Source: Limnephilus marmoratus (lineage: Eukaryota; Arthropoda; Insecta; Trichoptera; Limnephilidae). From it: 64,000 nucleotides of DNA. Location of the stretch: assembly GCA_917880885.1 (NCBI GenBank), contig OU862923.1:22604770-22668769 (forward strand), given 5' to 3'. The stretch's first letter is position 1. Each line of letters opens with the position of its first letter. The translations under genes were made by a program, and so were the position numbers. This document shows positions 55,371 to 64,000 of the stretch, piece by piece. The notes below the pieces were generated by a model that had not been told where the DNA came from, ran no database searches, and worked only from the letters and a program-made list of their open reading frames with translations.

Positions 55371-57695
55371 AAGTTATTAATTAATTCTAAAAGGTATTTT
55401 AACTTTCTTTATTGTCAAAGATAAAGCAACCGTTATAAGTAATAATTCCGTTATTTTATCCTGCAGAATATAAAGAGTTTATTGTGTGCTGAAACTTTCC
55501 TTCAGTTTACTTAATTTCCCCCACGAAATCAATTTTCCTTTCGCAGAAACAAACCACGCGGCGTTCAACGATTCCAAAAGTTTTCACTTTATTTTCTTTG
55601 TCAGCGGTCGGTTGAACCGTGCCCCGGTTTGCTTTAAACCGTGCCCGAGCTTGTTTTAAATAGTTGATCATTATTTTATGTAGTCACCAGTGAATAGGTA
55701 ATCCATAGAAGTGTAATTTACACCGATCTGAAAACTGATATCACCAATTTGTGTATACCTATTTCTAGGCATCAGAAGTCAGAAGACAGGCCAATGAAAT
55801 TGATTAAATATATTCAAGAAAGAATTTCACTATTTGTGAGGAAAAAGGAGCTTTCTTTGGGCACGGCTGACTCGCCAACATCGCACTTCTATCGGTTTAT
55901 ACTTTCTACCGTGAAAAGGAAACATAACCGACGTTAAAAAAACAGGAGATGATATAAAACTTACATTTTGTTTCATAGATATTATGCTCGTAAGTATTTT
56001 TTTTTCATTTTTACATTTATTTTAATGAATTATACGATTGTACATCAAAAAGACTGTAATCATGATTTTTGTTAGAGTCTGTCAAATACGAGTAGAAAAT
56101 ATAAAAAATTGAACTACAAAATTTGTAGGCTGGCAACATCAATTTACCTGTCAAATATTCTTTTTAAGTGCAATCACACTAAAAATGCAGAACACCGTAT
56201 ACACATTTAAAAATAAATTTTTTTGTTCCAAAAAAAAAATTTTATCGAGGAAGCACTGTTATTAAGGTACCTACTTAATGACATAATTTGATTAAATTGT
56301 GTTCTACAAAGAGATTGGCTTCCATTTAATTTAACATAAATTTGAATTTATCAGTAGGTAGAAAGGAAGAATCATTAATGTTGAGTTTAGTTACAATTCT
56401 TTTAGATCTGAATTTGTTAAATATATTCAGATCTAAAATTAGAGACATGATGTATATAAAGCCTGGACAATGCTAGTAGGTACTTAAGCTAATATTAAAT
56501 AAATGTGAGCAATTTTGAAAGTGTGCTTTATATTTTATTACAATATCGTTATTCTTCATTATGTTAACATAAAATTGTAAAGATATACTAATAATATACC
56601 TATATCCAATTCTAATTTTGAGATCAGTGGAATGAAAAAAAAAAATTTTTTCACTTTAATGCCTTTTTAATTTTTAGTAAAAATGTAGGTTACACAGCAT
56701 TAGATTAACACCATGATTATATTTTTAGTATTGCCATTTGGCCGACAGTGGCGCCCTCCTATGTTTTCTACTCTTATTTGACAGACTGTATATTCTGTCT
56801 TTTAACCCCTAGGGTGACCCCTGTTGTTTGCATAATAATTCTTTTGTTAAATGTACCATCTTACGAGATAATTTGTTTATATATTTATTAAAAGCCTGTA
56901 TGTAGTTTCCCCACGATAGTACTTGTATTCAGAAAAAAAATGTTTTTCTCCCTAATGTTGTAAAAAATATAATATTATGATGAAGAAATACGAAAATATT
57001 TTGAGTTTTATTACATTTTTCAGATAAATTACCGTTCTTCACAATTCTCATGAGGCTTTCCTGTAAATAAAAACCTACACTACTACGACTTTTGGAAATG
57101 AAGAATTATGACATTTGACAATGAAATTTTCGACGCCCTTTTTCACAGAAAAAAGCAATGTTTGCAAGTGACAAAACGACAAGCTAGAATAATATTAAGA
57201 TACATTATTTCCTTGCCAAGCGTATACATTTTATTTCTGTACGCTAGGAACATTTTTCACTGTTCAAAATACCATAAAATCGAGGCAAGTGCGGAGAGTT
57301 CCTTATAGCAAATCCGCCACGGATTCGCAATTTAGTGTCGTTCCATGGGTCAATCTGAGAATTTAAAATTAAAAAAATAATTTTGAATTAAAATGGTGCC
57401 ACTAAATAAGTTTGCTGCGTTCGAAGAAATGAGAATTTTACTTAGATATGGTTTCATCATTTTCTCTGTGTCAGAAACACAGGTAATTCATAACGTGAGA
57501 CACAAAAACGATCCAGAACATCACTTTAAATACTGCAAGTCCTCAAACTCTCATATTTTAAATTCTATGAAATATATTTAAAAATGTCAGTAAAGAGAGC
57601 AATTTAAAAACCAGTGAACGCATGTTCGAATGTTTTACCTAAAATTCTAGTATGTAGGTATTATATAATTATACAGAACTTTAAATCTTACAGTC
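55371..57695. other. Long unassigned AT-rich stretch
   Basis: No gene or delimited element found. Noted within it: AACCGTGCCC twice at 55616-55650, a T-run plus A-run rich area near 56215-56245, and a perfect 14-bp hairpin at 56400-56438. Confidence 0.4.
56400..56438. repeat. Perfect 14-bp hairpin
   Basis: TTTTAGATCTGAAT and its exact complement separated by 11 bases. Context gives no function. Confidence 0.75.
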
Positions 57696-57698
57696 TAA

Positions 57699-57974
57699 TG
57701 GCCGTTATGCACGACATCTTTTTTCAGCCCGATTCCAATAAGACACAAAAGTCAACATTTCGTTCTACGCGATCGCTACTTTCATCTGTATTTTCATATC
57801 TACGGTTTCAATTGTTATCACTGCAAACAACACATGAACCATGCCGTTTGCTGTGATATCAACTCAAATCGTAGATATGAAAATAGAGATGAAAATAGCG
57901 TTCGCGTAGAGCGAAAAATGTTGACTTTTGTGTCTAATTGGAAACGGGCTGAAAAATGATGTGTATAACGGCCA
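57699..57974. mobile_element. Foldback MITE K, intact copy
   Basis: Arms of about 120 bases (TGGCCGTTATGCACGACATC at left, complement TGGCCGTTATACACATCATT at right), both with TTTTCAGCCCG just inside. TAA at 57696-57698 and 57975-57977 may be the target duplication. No ORF. Confidence 0.8.
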
Positions 57975-58103
57975 TAACAACTTTTTTGCTGGAAACCTTA
58001 TGCATTTTTCTACCTACCCGTGTTCAATTTATTAGTAAATCATCCGTAGTATTGCCTTCGTTAGCAAACAACAAAGTGTGAATTTTCAAGCACTGACCGT
58101 TAA

Positions 58104-58531
58104 GGGCCCGCTACCCGAATTACTACCGATTTCTTACATATCTCCCTTAAACACGTTAAGTTTTAAAGCTCTTTAAAAAATATATGTGTTATTCTTGAAG
58201 ATAATATCTAGACATTCCCCGCGCCGAAACGCAAATTATATAAAATTCCCTCGATAGAAAAAAATCCCTAGTAGGCTCCAAAAATTATTATAAAACAAGT
58301 TTGTTTCAGTTATTTTACAAGTTATATGTATGAAAAAAATCACAGTGTTTCTTTAAATGCTGTTTAAGACAATGCCGGCGATATTTTTGCTCTATTTTGA
58401 AGGAGTCGTGTTTTATTAAACATTTTTGCAATTTCGCATCGATTTCGTCTATGTAAATGTTAGCGCTCTCCTCTAACATTCGTAATTTCGTATCTCTCCA
58501 TCTTCTTCTTTTCGGGTCCGGTTGCGGAGCC
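58104..58531 (-). mobile_element. TTAA-bounded element J, copy 2
   Basis: A 428-base unit between TTAA at 58100-58103 and TTAA at 58532-58535, inverted relative to 47384-47796 and matching it end to end with small indels. On its strand it starts GGCTCCGCAACCGGACCC and ends GGGCCC. Confidence 0.65.
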
Positions 58532-58539
58532 TTAAACAC
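58315..58539 (-). CDS. Conserved small ORF in element J, function unknown
   Basis: A 74-codon frame reads QPDPKRRRWRDTKLRMLEES, ANIYIDEIDAKLQKCLIKHD and RRHCLKQHLKKHCDFFHTYN before TAA at 58315-58317. The same frame, with one small deletion, is present at 47384-47590, and most differences still leave amino acids. The product would be basic and helical with Cys/His residues near its end. It begins at the element edge, so it may be a 3' exon or the tail of a longer protein rather than a complete one. No family recognised. Confidence 0.45.
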   Translation of the reverse strand: MFKAPQPDPKRRRWRDTKLRMLEESANIYIDEIDAKLQKCLIKHDSFKIEQKYRRHCLKQHLKKHCDFFHTYNL

Positions 58540-58609
58540 TGTTTTTTTTTTAATCTATATGATTGAGTGATAGAGACATGTAACTAATTATCTAACCAAT
58601 ATTCCGTTT

Positions 58610-58800
58610 CCATACCTGGGTAGGCAAACAGAATGGACCGCTAAACAAGTCGATCTTTGCACAAACTCCTTGCTTCATTCATATTTCTACACCGTCCCGT
58701 ACATACTCTTCTTATTATTACTCTTGGCATGGCCCGACGTATTTCATTAATTTAATCGTGCTGCATCTTCGGGCGTCCCCGACTCCTTCGTCATAGATTC
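58610..58800 (-). repeat. RTE-like LINE tail repeat (family C)
   Basis: Complement contains AAGTCGGGG, CGGGCCATGCCAAGAGTAA and TTTAGCGGTCCATTCTG, in family order. Confidence 0.6.
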
Positions 58801-59599
58801 ACATTGGGTGATAATTCTAAGTCATATTATGATGTCATAGATTTGCATAAAATACCAGACGCAAGAGGAGATCATTTTATGTAAATTTCAAGTCTTAAAA
58901 CTCGCTTCGAAGAACTGTATTTTTTACGCATGACCATAACACGGCAATGAACTCTGCACAAAGCACTGTCAGCATACATGGCCGTGTGTGTATGATCCGG
59001 CTTTTCGATTATTGTAACGAAATCTGGGAAACGGTTTTTTCCGCTCGATAAATTACAGTCTTTATTATTACACAAATGAAACGTCGCTATATCACGCTGT
59101 TGTAGGTTTGTCTTGTACCATTATTACGTCTTTATCGAAAACCTCGCCCAAGCAATGGAAATAAATAATGATCAAGATAACGGTTCGTCTAATGAGCGTT
59201 TTCCACGGTGTCTATTTTCATACCCATCCCCATATGGAAGCCACCTTATCCAGACCCATGTAAAAAATCTTTGCTTTACTAACACGATAATTATTTTCAT
59301 ACTCATGATTGCATACATATCAATTTGAGAAAAAATAATATTTTGGGACGGTATTAAATCGTCAAAAAGTGTCAACACTTTGAACATAACCATAGATTAC
59401 AAGAAAAATCTGTCATTTTCCTTTGGCGTTGCCGTCAACAAATCATCAAAAATACACGCCAAACTCATGATACCGAACATTAATAAATGTTCACAATCGG
59501 TACTAAACACACATGATAGTCTTTTTTTCAGTATTTTTTATTATAAAACGAAATGAACATGCAACTCATGATTTTAGATTTTCACGCCCAAAAGTATTA
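58801..59599. other. Unassigned stretch
   Basis: Short ORFs without motifs. Nothing recognised. Confidence 0.4.
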
Positions 59600-59797
59600 T
59601 CGTTATTTATTTTTTGGGGTATTATGCCGCGTTGCGTTACCTCCTTCTTTAGCCAACGTTTCGGACTGCGATACAGTGTCCATCATCAGGGCAAATGTGT
59701 GCCGTGTAATGTGTGCCCTGTAATGTTGTCCGAAAAGTTGGCTAAAGAAGGAAGTAGCGTAACACGGCGTAGTATTTAAAAAATATATGGTTACGTA
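59600..59797 (-). repeat. Penelope-like terminal repeat with hammerhead-like core
   Basis: Same foldback organisation as 49615-49821 but in the opposite orientation: CCTCCTTCTTTAGCCAACG at left and CTAAAGAAGGAAGTAGCG at right. The hammerhead-like boxes are on the minus strand, the same strand as the Penelope-like ORF relic directly to the right. Confidence 0.65.
59658..59689 (-). ncRNA. Hammerhead-ribozyme-like core (candidate)
   Basis: On the complement CTGATGA (59689-59683), a GGAC/GTCC stem II with 11-base loop, then GAAAC (59662-59658). Box order and spacing are the same as at 49734-49765. Cleavage not demonstrated. Confidence 0.5.
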
Positions 59798-59819
59798 AAA
59801 CAATGACACGTCAAAAATA

Positions 59820-60270
59820 AAGTCCGCCAACTGTATGAAAATCGGTACCAAATTGGAACTTAAAAAATTACTCTGAAATTCGATGAATTGTTCACATTTT
59901 GTGAAACAACCCGTCCCTCTAGTTTTGCAACTATTGATGAAGTCAATCAGGCTTTCCCTTATTTTGTCTGTGGGTAAATCCAAAACATTTCTGATGAGTC
60001 CTGAATATTAATATTTTGGATTTTACGAACCGGCGTTCGTTTGTGTTCTCCTGGGAATAAGCTTCGGTAATTTGGAAATCCCGCCCGTGGTTTGTGAAAT
60101 GTTCACACATTGGCTGTTGATATTGGTATTCAGTGCGTTCAATTCCTACGTGTTGAGTGAAAATATTGACACGGGACATGTCTTCAGTGTTCGCACACAG
60201 CACTGCGGTATTACTCTGTTGGTGTATTTAGTCCTGATAATCGGCAAAGGGGCGTTGTTACGATACGCTT
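59820..60270 (-). pseudogene. Possible Penelope-like element C-terminal (GIY-YIG) remnant
   Basis: Minus-strand fragments in two frames read CEHFTNHGRDFQITEAYSQE, NTNERRFVKSKIL and then IRESLIDFINSCKTRGTGC. The succession HFxxxGHxF..A....EN...RRxxKSxxI resembles the C-terminal end of the GIY-YIG endonuclease in Penelope-like retroelements. The catalytic GIY and YIG residues are not visible, so the call leans on this weak match and on the adjoining terminal repeat. Confidence 0.4.
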
Positions 60271-61026
60271 GATGCCATATTAGCTTTCGGGGAATTGGCA
60301 AACGCAAGTAGCTCTGCCGAAAATGGCCGCGGAATTAACATATTATTTATTATCATTGCACCTTTGACGTTGCACACTCGGGCTATAAACTATAAGCTAC
60401 ATGCTGTTTTTTTCTATACGTGACGCTATGTCACCAAGTCAGATTGTTTTTGCTTGATAGTTCCGCCCATTTCTCTTTGGACAAAACTACGCTTTTCCAC
60501 GTCAATCATCCTATTTAAAAATCATTTAGAAATGTTTTTTTACCTTACATTAATGTCACCTAAGTACCCAAGCCTGCATTTAATAGTTGGACACTTAACA
60601 ATGCGGACCAAGATCTCATATTAAAAAAAAAAAAACATTAATGAAACTAGATCTACAGCCCCAGATCAGTACCTATAGATTTTATAGATGTATGTAGGTG
60701 CAAAAATGAAAGTCAATAAGTTTGGTTTCGCTTTCGTTTGGTGTAAGTATGATACTTTATCCTAAATACAAAAAAATGGTTTATCAAACTAACAAACCAG
60801 TATTCCTTTTTATTAATACATCTATGTATTTGAATTGCGATTTTGTTTTCTTGAATGAATGCAAATCTTGGAAGTGGAAATTAACCGGCTCCCCGACATC
60901 CGATCGAGCTGAAACTCAGCAGATAGACTCGTTATCAATGACAGTACATTTATTAACGTTTGGTGGCACTCTCGCACACACGCGCTCACACACATTTCTC
61001 TAAAATTGGCTAGTAGGCCGGCCTAA
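60271..61026. other. Unassigned stretch
   Basis: A 93-codon plus-strand frame (60722-61003) has no motif I recognise. Nothing else stands out. Confidence 0.4.
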
Positions 61027-61745
61027 GGTAGGTTTTACACCATCTCTTTTTCAGCCCGATTCCAATTAGAGACCAAAGTCAACATTTTTCGCTTTACGCG
61101 ATCGCTATTTTCATCTCTATTTTCTACGATTTCAATTGTCATCACTGCAAATAAACACATGAACGCTGTTTGCTGTGATGCCAACTGAAATCGTGGATAT
61201 GAATATAGCGATCACGTAAAGCGAAACATTTTTACTTCGGACTTTAAGATGAAGTCATAGTAAATAATGCAAAATCATATGTTTTTGTTTTGAAAATTTG
61301 ATCGCTTAGAAGTATTGTAGATGCTTCAATTAAATACTGCGTGTAGAACATACCTTGGCCCTTAAAAATATCGGTCATTTTTTTTATAAGTTTTTTAATA
61401 AGCCTATAAAAAAATAAAGTATAAGGCCTAAAAAACACACTTTCAAGTACAAACACTCCTATTTATAAACCCCTTTTAGGATATGGTTTTATTGTATAAT
61501 GTGGCAAATTCAGTTTATTTTATAATAATCGCAAAAAAAGTTGATATTTACACCCAATCTTCCCAAAATAAAATAAAATATGCATTTTCGCGTTGATATT
61601 TTACAATACGGCCGCTAGTCGACGAATTCGGTTATTCAAAGTGACCCCTATGGCGTCCACCGAACTACTGTCCACGGCACAGTAGTGAACTAGTGGATCG
61701 CCTTAAGTGGAATCGGGCTGAAAAAAGGGGCTGTAAAACGGCCAT
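61027..61745. mobile_element. Foldback MITE K, copy with insertion
   Basis: Left part 61027-61247 and right part 61703-61745 match MITE K (TTTTCAGCCCGATTCCAATT and TGGAATCGGGCTGAAAAAAG). The break lies at TTAA, which is present on both sides of the inserted 455 bases. Confidence 0.7.
61248..61702. mobile_element. Unidentified 455-base insertion at TTAA
   Basis: TTAAG occurs at 61244-61248 and 61703-61707. Comparison with the other arm of the MITE suggests a single TTAA before insertion. The inserted piece has no obvious inverted ends and no ORF with motifs. A TTAA target suggests piggyBac-type transposition but a 5-bp TTAAG duplication is equally possible. Confidence 0.5.
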
Positions 61746-61935
61746 ATGAGACGGCGCAACTACATAGATAGCGCTGTTCGATGCGTAGGACCGCGTCGGA
61801 AAATCGGAATTGTTTCACTACACAATAAAATTTGATGAAGTTTTTTGTAAAAAACCTTTGTTTATTTTTTTGGTTTACATTCGATGTTTACAGTGTAAAA
61901 ACGATTAAAATAATTTATTTAAAAAAAATGTCTCC

Positions 61936-62215
61936 CTTTTTTTACATTAACTCCCCACAGGAGGCCCTGCGGAAAATTATTTCCCTCAGGGCCTATGTCA
62001 TCTGAGACGCTGTGTGGAGGGTCTCTGTGAGGAGAGGAAAGAATGAACATTGGTCTTGAAGAGACCCATGTTGTAGGAAAGAGGAAACACAAAGGCCAGC
62101 AAATCGTTCCACAGGTTAGCTGTTGAACACAAGAACGAGTCGAAGAAGCGACCCGTTCTCATGTGACAAATGTCAACCGTTTACATATGTTGGGCACGCG
62201 TTTGGCGTGTTTCCC
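61936..62215 (-). mobile_element. LINE 3' tail, family B (minus strand)
   Basis: T-run 61938-61944, ACATTAACTCCCCACAGGAG, the best terminal hairpin of all copies (61962-61994), AACATTGGTCTTGAAGAGAC and ATGTTGGGCACGCGTTTGG. Non-coding. Confidence 0.8.
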
Positions 62216-63211
62216 TTGTTCAGATCTCCGAAGTTTTCGTTCGTTGCGTTGTGAAGATGATGTATACGCCATTTTAGGATGTTTTGGTACTAATCGCCTT
62301 TTCATATAGGACATCCTATTATGCTAGACGCGCTCCCTATCCCCCTTCCACCCTCTAACACATCCCTCCCGACCCAACCCAGGAACCTCCCTTTGTATGG
62401 CCGGAAACACCCGCTTTCAAAGGAACAACCAACTTCGAAACCGCAACCCAAACACCCATCCGTTCAGTTCAAAGATACCTTCTAACGCAGTAATTTCATT
62501 TTGAAAGTTGGACATTTTGGATTTGTATAATCAAGAGACTTAATCCGTTTAAGTTTTAGATTGAAGACACGCAGTACGCAATGAAATTGTGATTTAGTCA
62601 TCAACATTTTACATGATTTGAGACGTACACAGCGCTCTTTGTATTCGACAAATGAATATTTTAATTAACTTTGCACGAACTTTCATTTCAAGCTTTGACA
62701 TTAATTTATAAAGTTTCTCAGTCTGTTGACGAAAATAAAGATGTTTTTAATATTATCGAAGAAACAATCACTTTGTGGCTCGACATACACAAAAAGTTAT
62801 TGTCGTTTTACTTTGTATTTTTTACTTTAATTTTTTTCATAAATTTTAATATTACCGACATCCCTTTTATGTTTTCACTTTGTAGTTTAAGCTTATAGTA
62901 ATTTCCCGAAGAAGGGCATAACCGAAACCATGAAAACTATACGTTTTTATTCAATCTGTGCCTTTTGTACTACGTTCGAATAACAACCAAAGAATTTTTC
63001 TACGTATTTGCCACGCGTGGAATCCGTTTAAATTTAAATTAACCTTTTCTAAGCTTGCACGTAGTTTTCATTAAAGATCGCTAATAATAATAATACGCAG
63101 AAAATCGTCATATTTTTTATTAAACGTTCATTTAAGTATAATTAAGCTTCTTCAACTTAAAAAAATTGTAAAACAGGTTTTTCCTATGTTTAAGATGCAC
63201 ACGAGGTTCTG
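62216..63211. other. Unassigned stretch
   Basis: Pyrimidine-rich patch at 62325-62460 of unknown origin. The 75-codon plus frame 62671-62898 would be hydrophobic at its end but matches nothing. At 62906-62931 CCGAAGAAGGGCATAACCG and GAAACC resemble a degraded Penelope-type terminal-repeat core. Confidence 0.4.
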
Positions 63212-63700
63212 ATTTTTTTTTTATTAAATGATCAGTTTACAAAGTATAATAATTTACATATTAAGTTTTCACTGTTTTTTTCATTTTATCATGTTTCTCT
63301 TTTATAGAAGCAGACGCTTGTGATTAGAAGAGGGATGAATATCGGGATGAAAAATGTATTTTGTGTCTTATAATTAATTACGGTAGGAACTTAAAAAACA
63401 AATATAAAAGTTGTACAAGTTATGAAGATTTGCTCTATAATGGCTTTTAGTAGGCATTTATCGTCTTTGATTGTTCTTGTCTTTTCGGGTAGGCTATTGA
63501 AGTATTTTTTCCCTAGATATGTGTAATGATGTTGTGCAAATGAGGTGTTACTTTTTTGTGTTGGAAATATATGTTTTTGACGAGTACGACTTTCAGTTAA
63601 AAAACTGTGACTTTGTTTTTCTATTATTATTTGAATTATTATATTTTTTTGGACTATTAATTTTGATATACAAATTTAAAAAAAAACATCAGTGAGACGT
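63212..63700 (-). mobile_element. Jockey-like LINE 3' end (minus strand)
   Basis: T-run at 63213-63222 is the A-tail. The coding relic ends at 63391-63393. Its style of tail resembles the LINE at 584-1820. The left edge of the coding part on this strand cannot be set beyond about 63700. Confidence 0.7.
63391..63660 (-). pseudogene. Reverse transcriptase C-terminal remnant
   Basis: An uninterrupted frame of about 90 codons contains SHSFLTESRTRQKHIFPTQ, NTSFAQHHYTYLGKKYFNSL, PEKTRTIKDDKCLLKAI and stop. The YLGxxxFNxLP block followed by a basic helix is the usual last segment of non-LTR reverse transcriptases. No catalytic residues are included; the rest is lost by 5' truncation. Confidence 0.7.
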
Positions 63701-63924
63701 TATACTCGTGATTTGTAGATACTAAAGTTATTTGCGCCAATCGTATTAGCAGGTGTTCATGCGCGTAATCTGGATCCAAGGATCGAAGCTTGGTAAGAAA
63801 TAATAATTAAAACATTCGTTAAGGGTCCAAGGCGTTCATGAAAATTGTAATACATTTTTTCCTTAGATTTTCATAAATTATCATCCCCCCGGAGAAGATT
63901 TGTAGTATGAACGTGAAAATGTTG

Positions 63925-64000
63925 TATGTAAAAATGCTGAAAGGCGTGATGATAAAACTATTAAAATTATGTCCTTTTTGTAATTATTTTTTTATCATAA
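63925..64000. repeat. Dispersed repeat N, inverted copy at window end
   Basis: AAAATGCTGAAAGGCGTGAT and CTTTTTGTAATTATTTTTTT are the complement of 33893-33972. The repeat continues beyond the window. Confidence 0.6.

Noticed and set aside
62671..62898. 75-codon frame with a hydrophobic C-terminus as a small membrane protein
   Set aside because: Hydrophobic runs are expected from T-rich DNA; nothing else supports a gene.

Overview
The window is AT-rich animal DNA with one recognisable host-gene segment: a 169-base exon (6292-6460, + strand) encoding leucine-rich repeats of Scribble (scrib), with good splice sites on both sides. Everything else looks like intron of that gene, or intergenic DNA, filled with transposable-element copies. 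I found no prokaryotic gene, rRNA gene, CRISPR array or second host exon. The repeats suggest an insect, most likely a moth or butterfly: tRNA-headed SINEs, jockey-like LINE tails, and short dispersed repeats beginning with motifs such as CTAGCTGACCCGG. That last point rests on memory of lepidopteran genomes, not on a search.

Left part (1-10 kb): SINE copies, a LINE tail on the minus strand (584-1820), two inverted-repeat elements (2819-3033, 3422-3719), a cluster of TGAGCATGCTCA palindromes (4470-5430), the scrib exon and a LINE tail (7225-8008). Middle-left (10-25 kb): tRNA-like fragments, a minus-strand LINE whose ORF is split by a poly-C MITE with TTA target duplications (14290-15178), several SINEs, a LINE tail with one stop codon (21050-21574) and a 41-bp minisatellite (24751-25036). 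At 25.9-29.5 kb a compound cluster holds a LINE interrupted by an internally deleted PIF/Harbinger element (26807-27790) and by a hAT-type element (28219-28873). The related LINE at 7225-8008 supplies the empty site for both.

Centre (29-45 kb): a hAT-like MITE with an 8-bp target duplication (31312-31849), a SINE with a target duplication (32771-33188), LINE tails and dispersed repeats, with long AT-rich stretches in which I see nothing. Right part (45-64 kb): a non-autonomous DNA element exists once intact (45098-45930) and once in inverted orientation (49823-54202). The second copy is split by a mariner at a TA site, and that mariner is split by a Ty3/gypsy-type retroelement with inverted rather than direct LTR ends and a 4-bp GCTT duplication. 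Nearby are a second mariner split by a SINE, and Penelope-like terminal repeats carrying a hammerhead-ribozyme-like core (49734-49765 and 59658-59689). Two TTAA-bounded copies of an element carry a conserved ORF of about 74 codons.

No genes here act together as a pathway. The content of interest is the record of nested insertions, which can be dated relative to one another because several target duplications and empty sites are visible. All coordinates were read by eye. TE family names come from protein motifs or terminal signatures, not from database matches.
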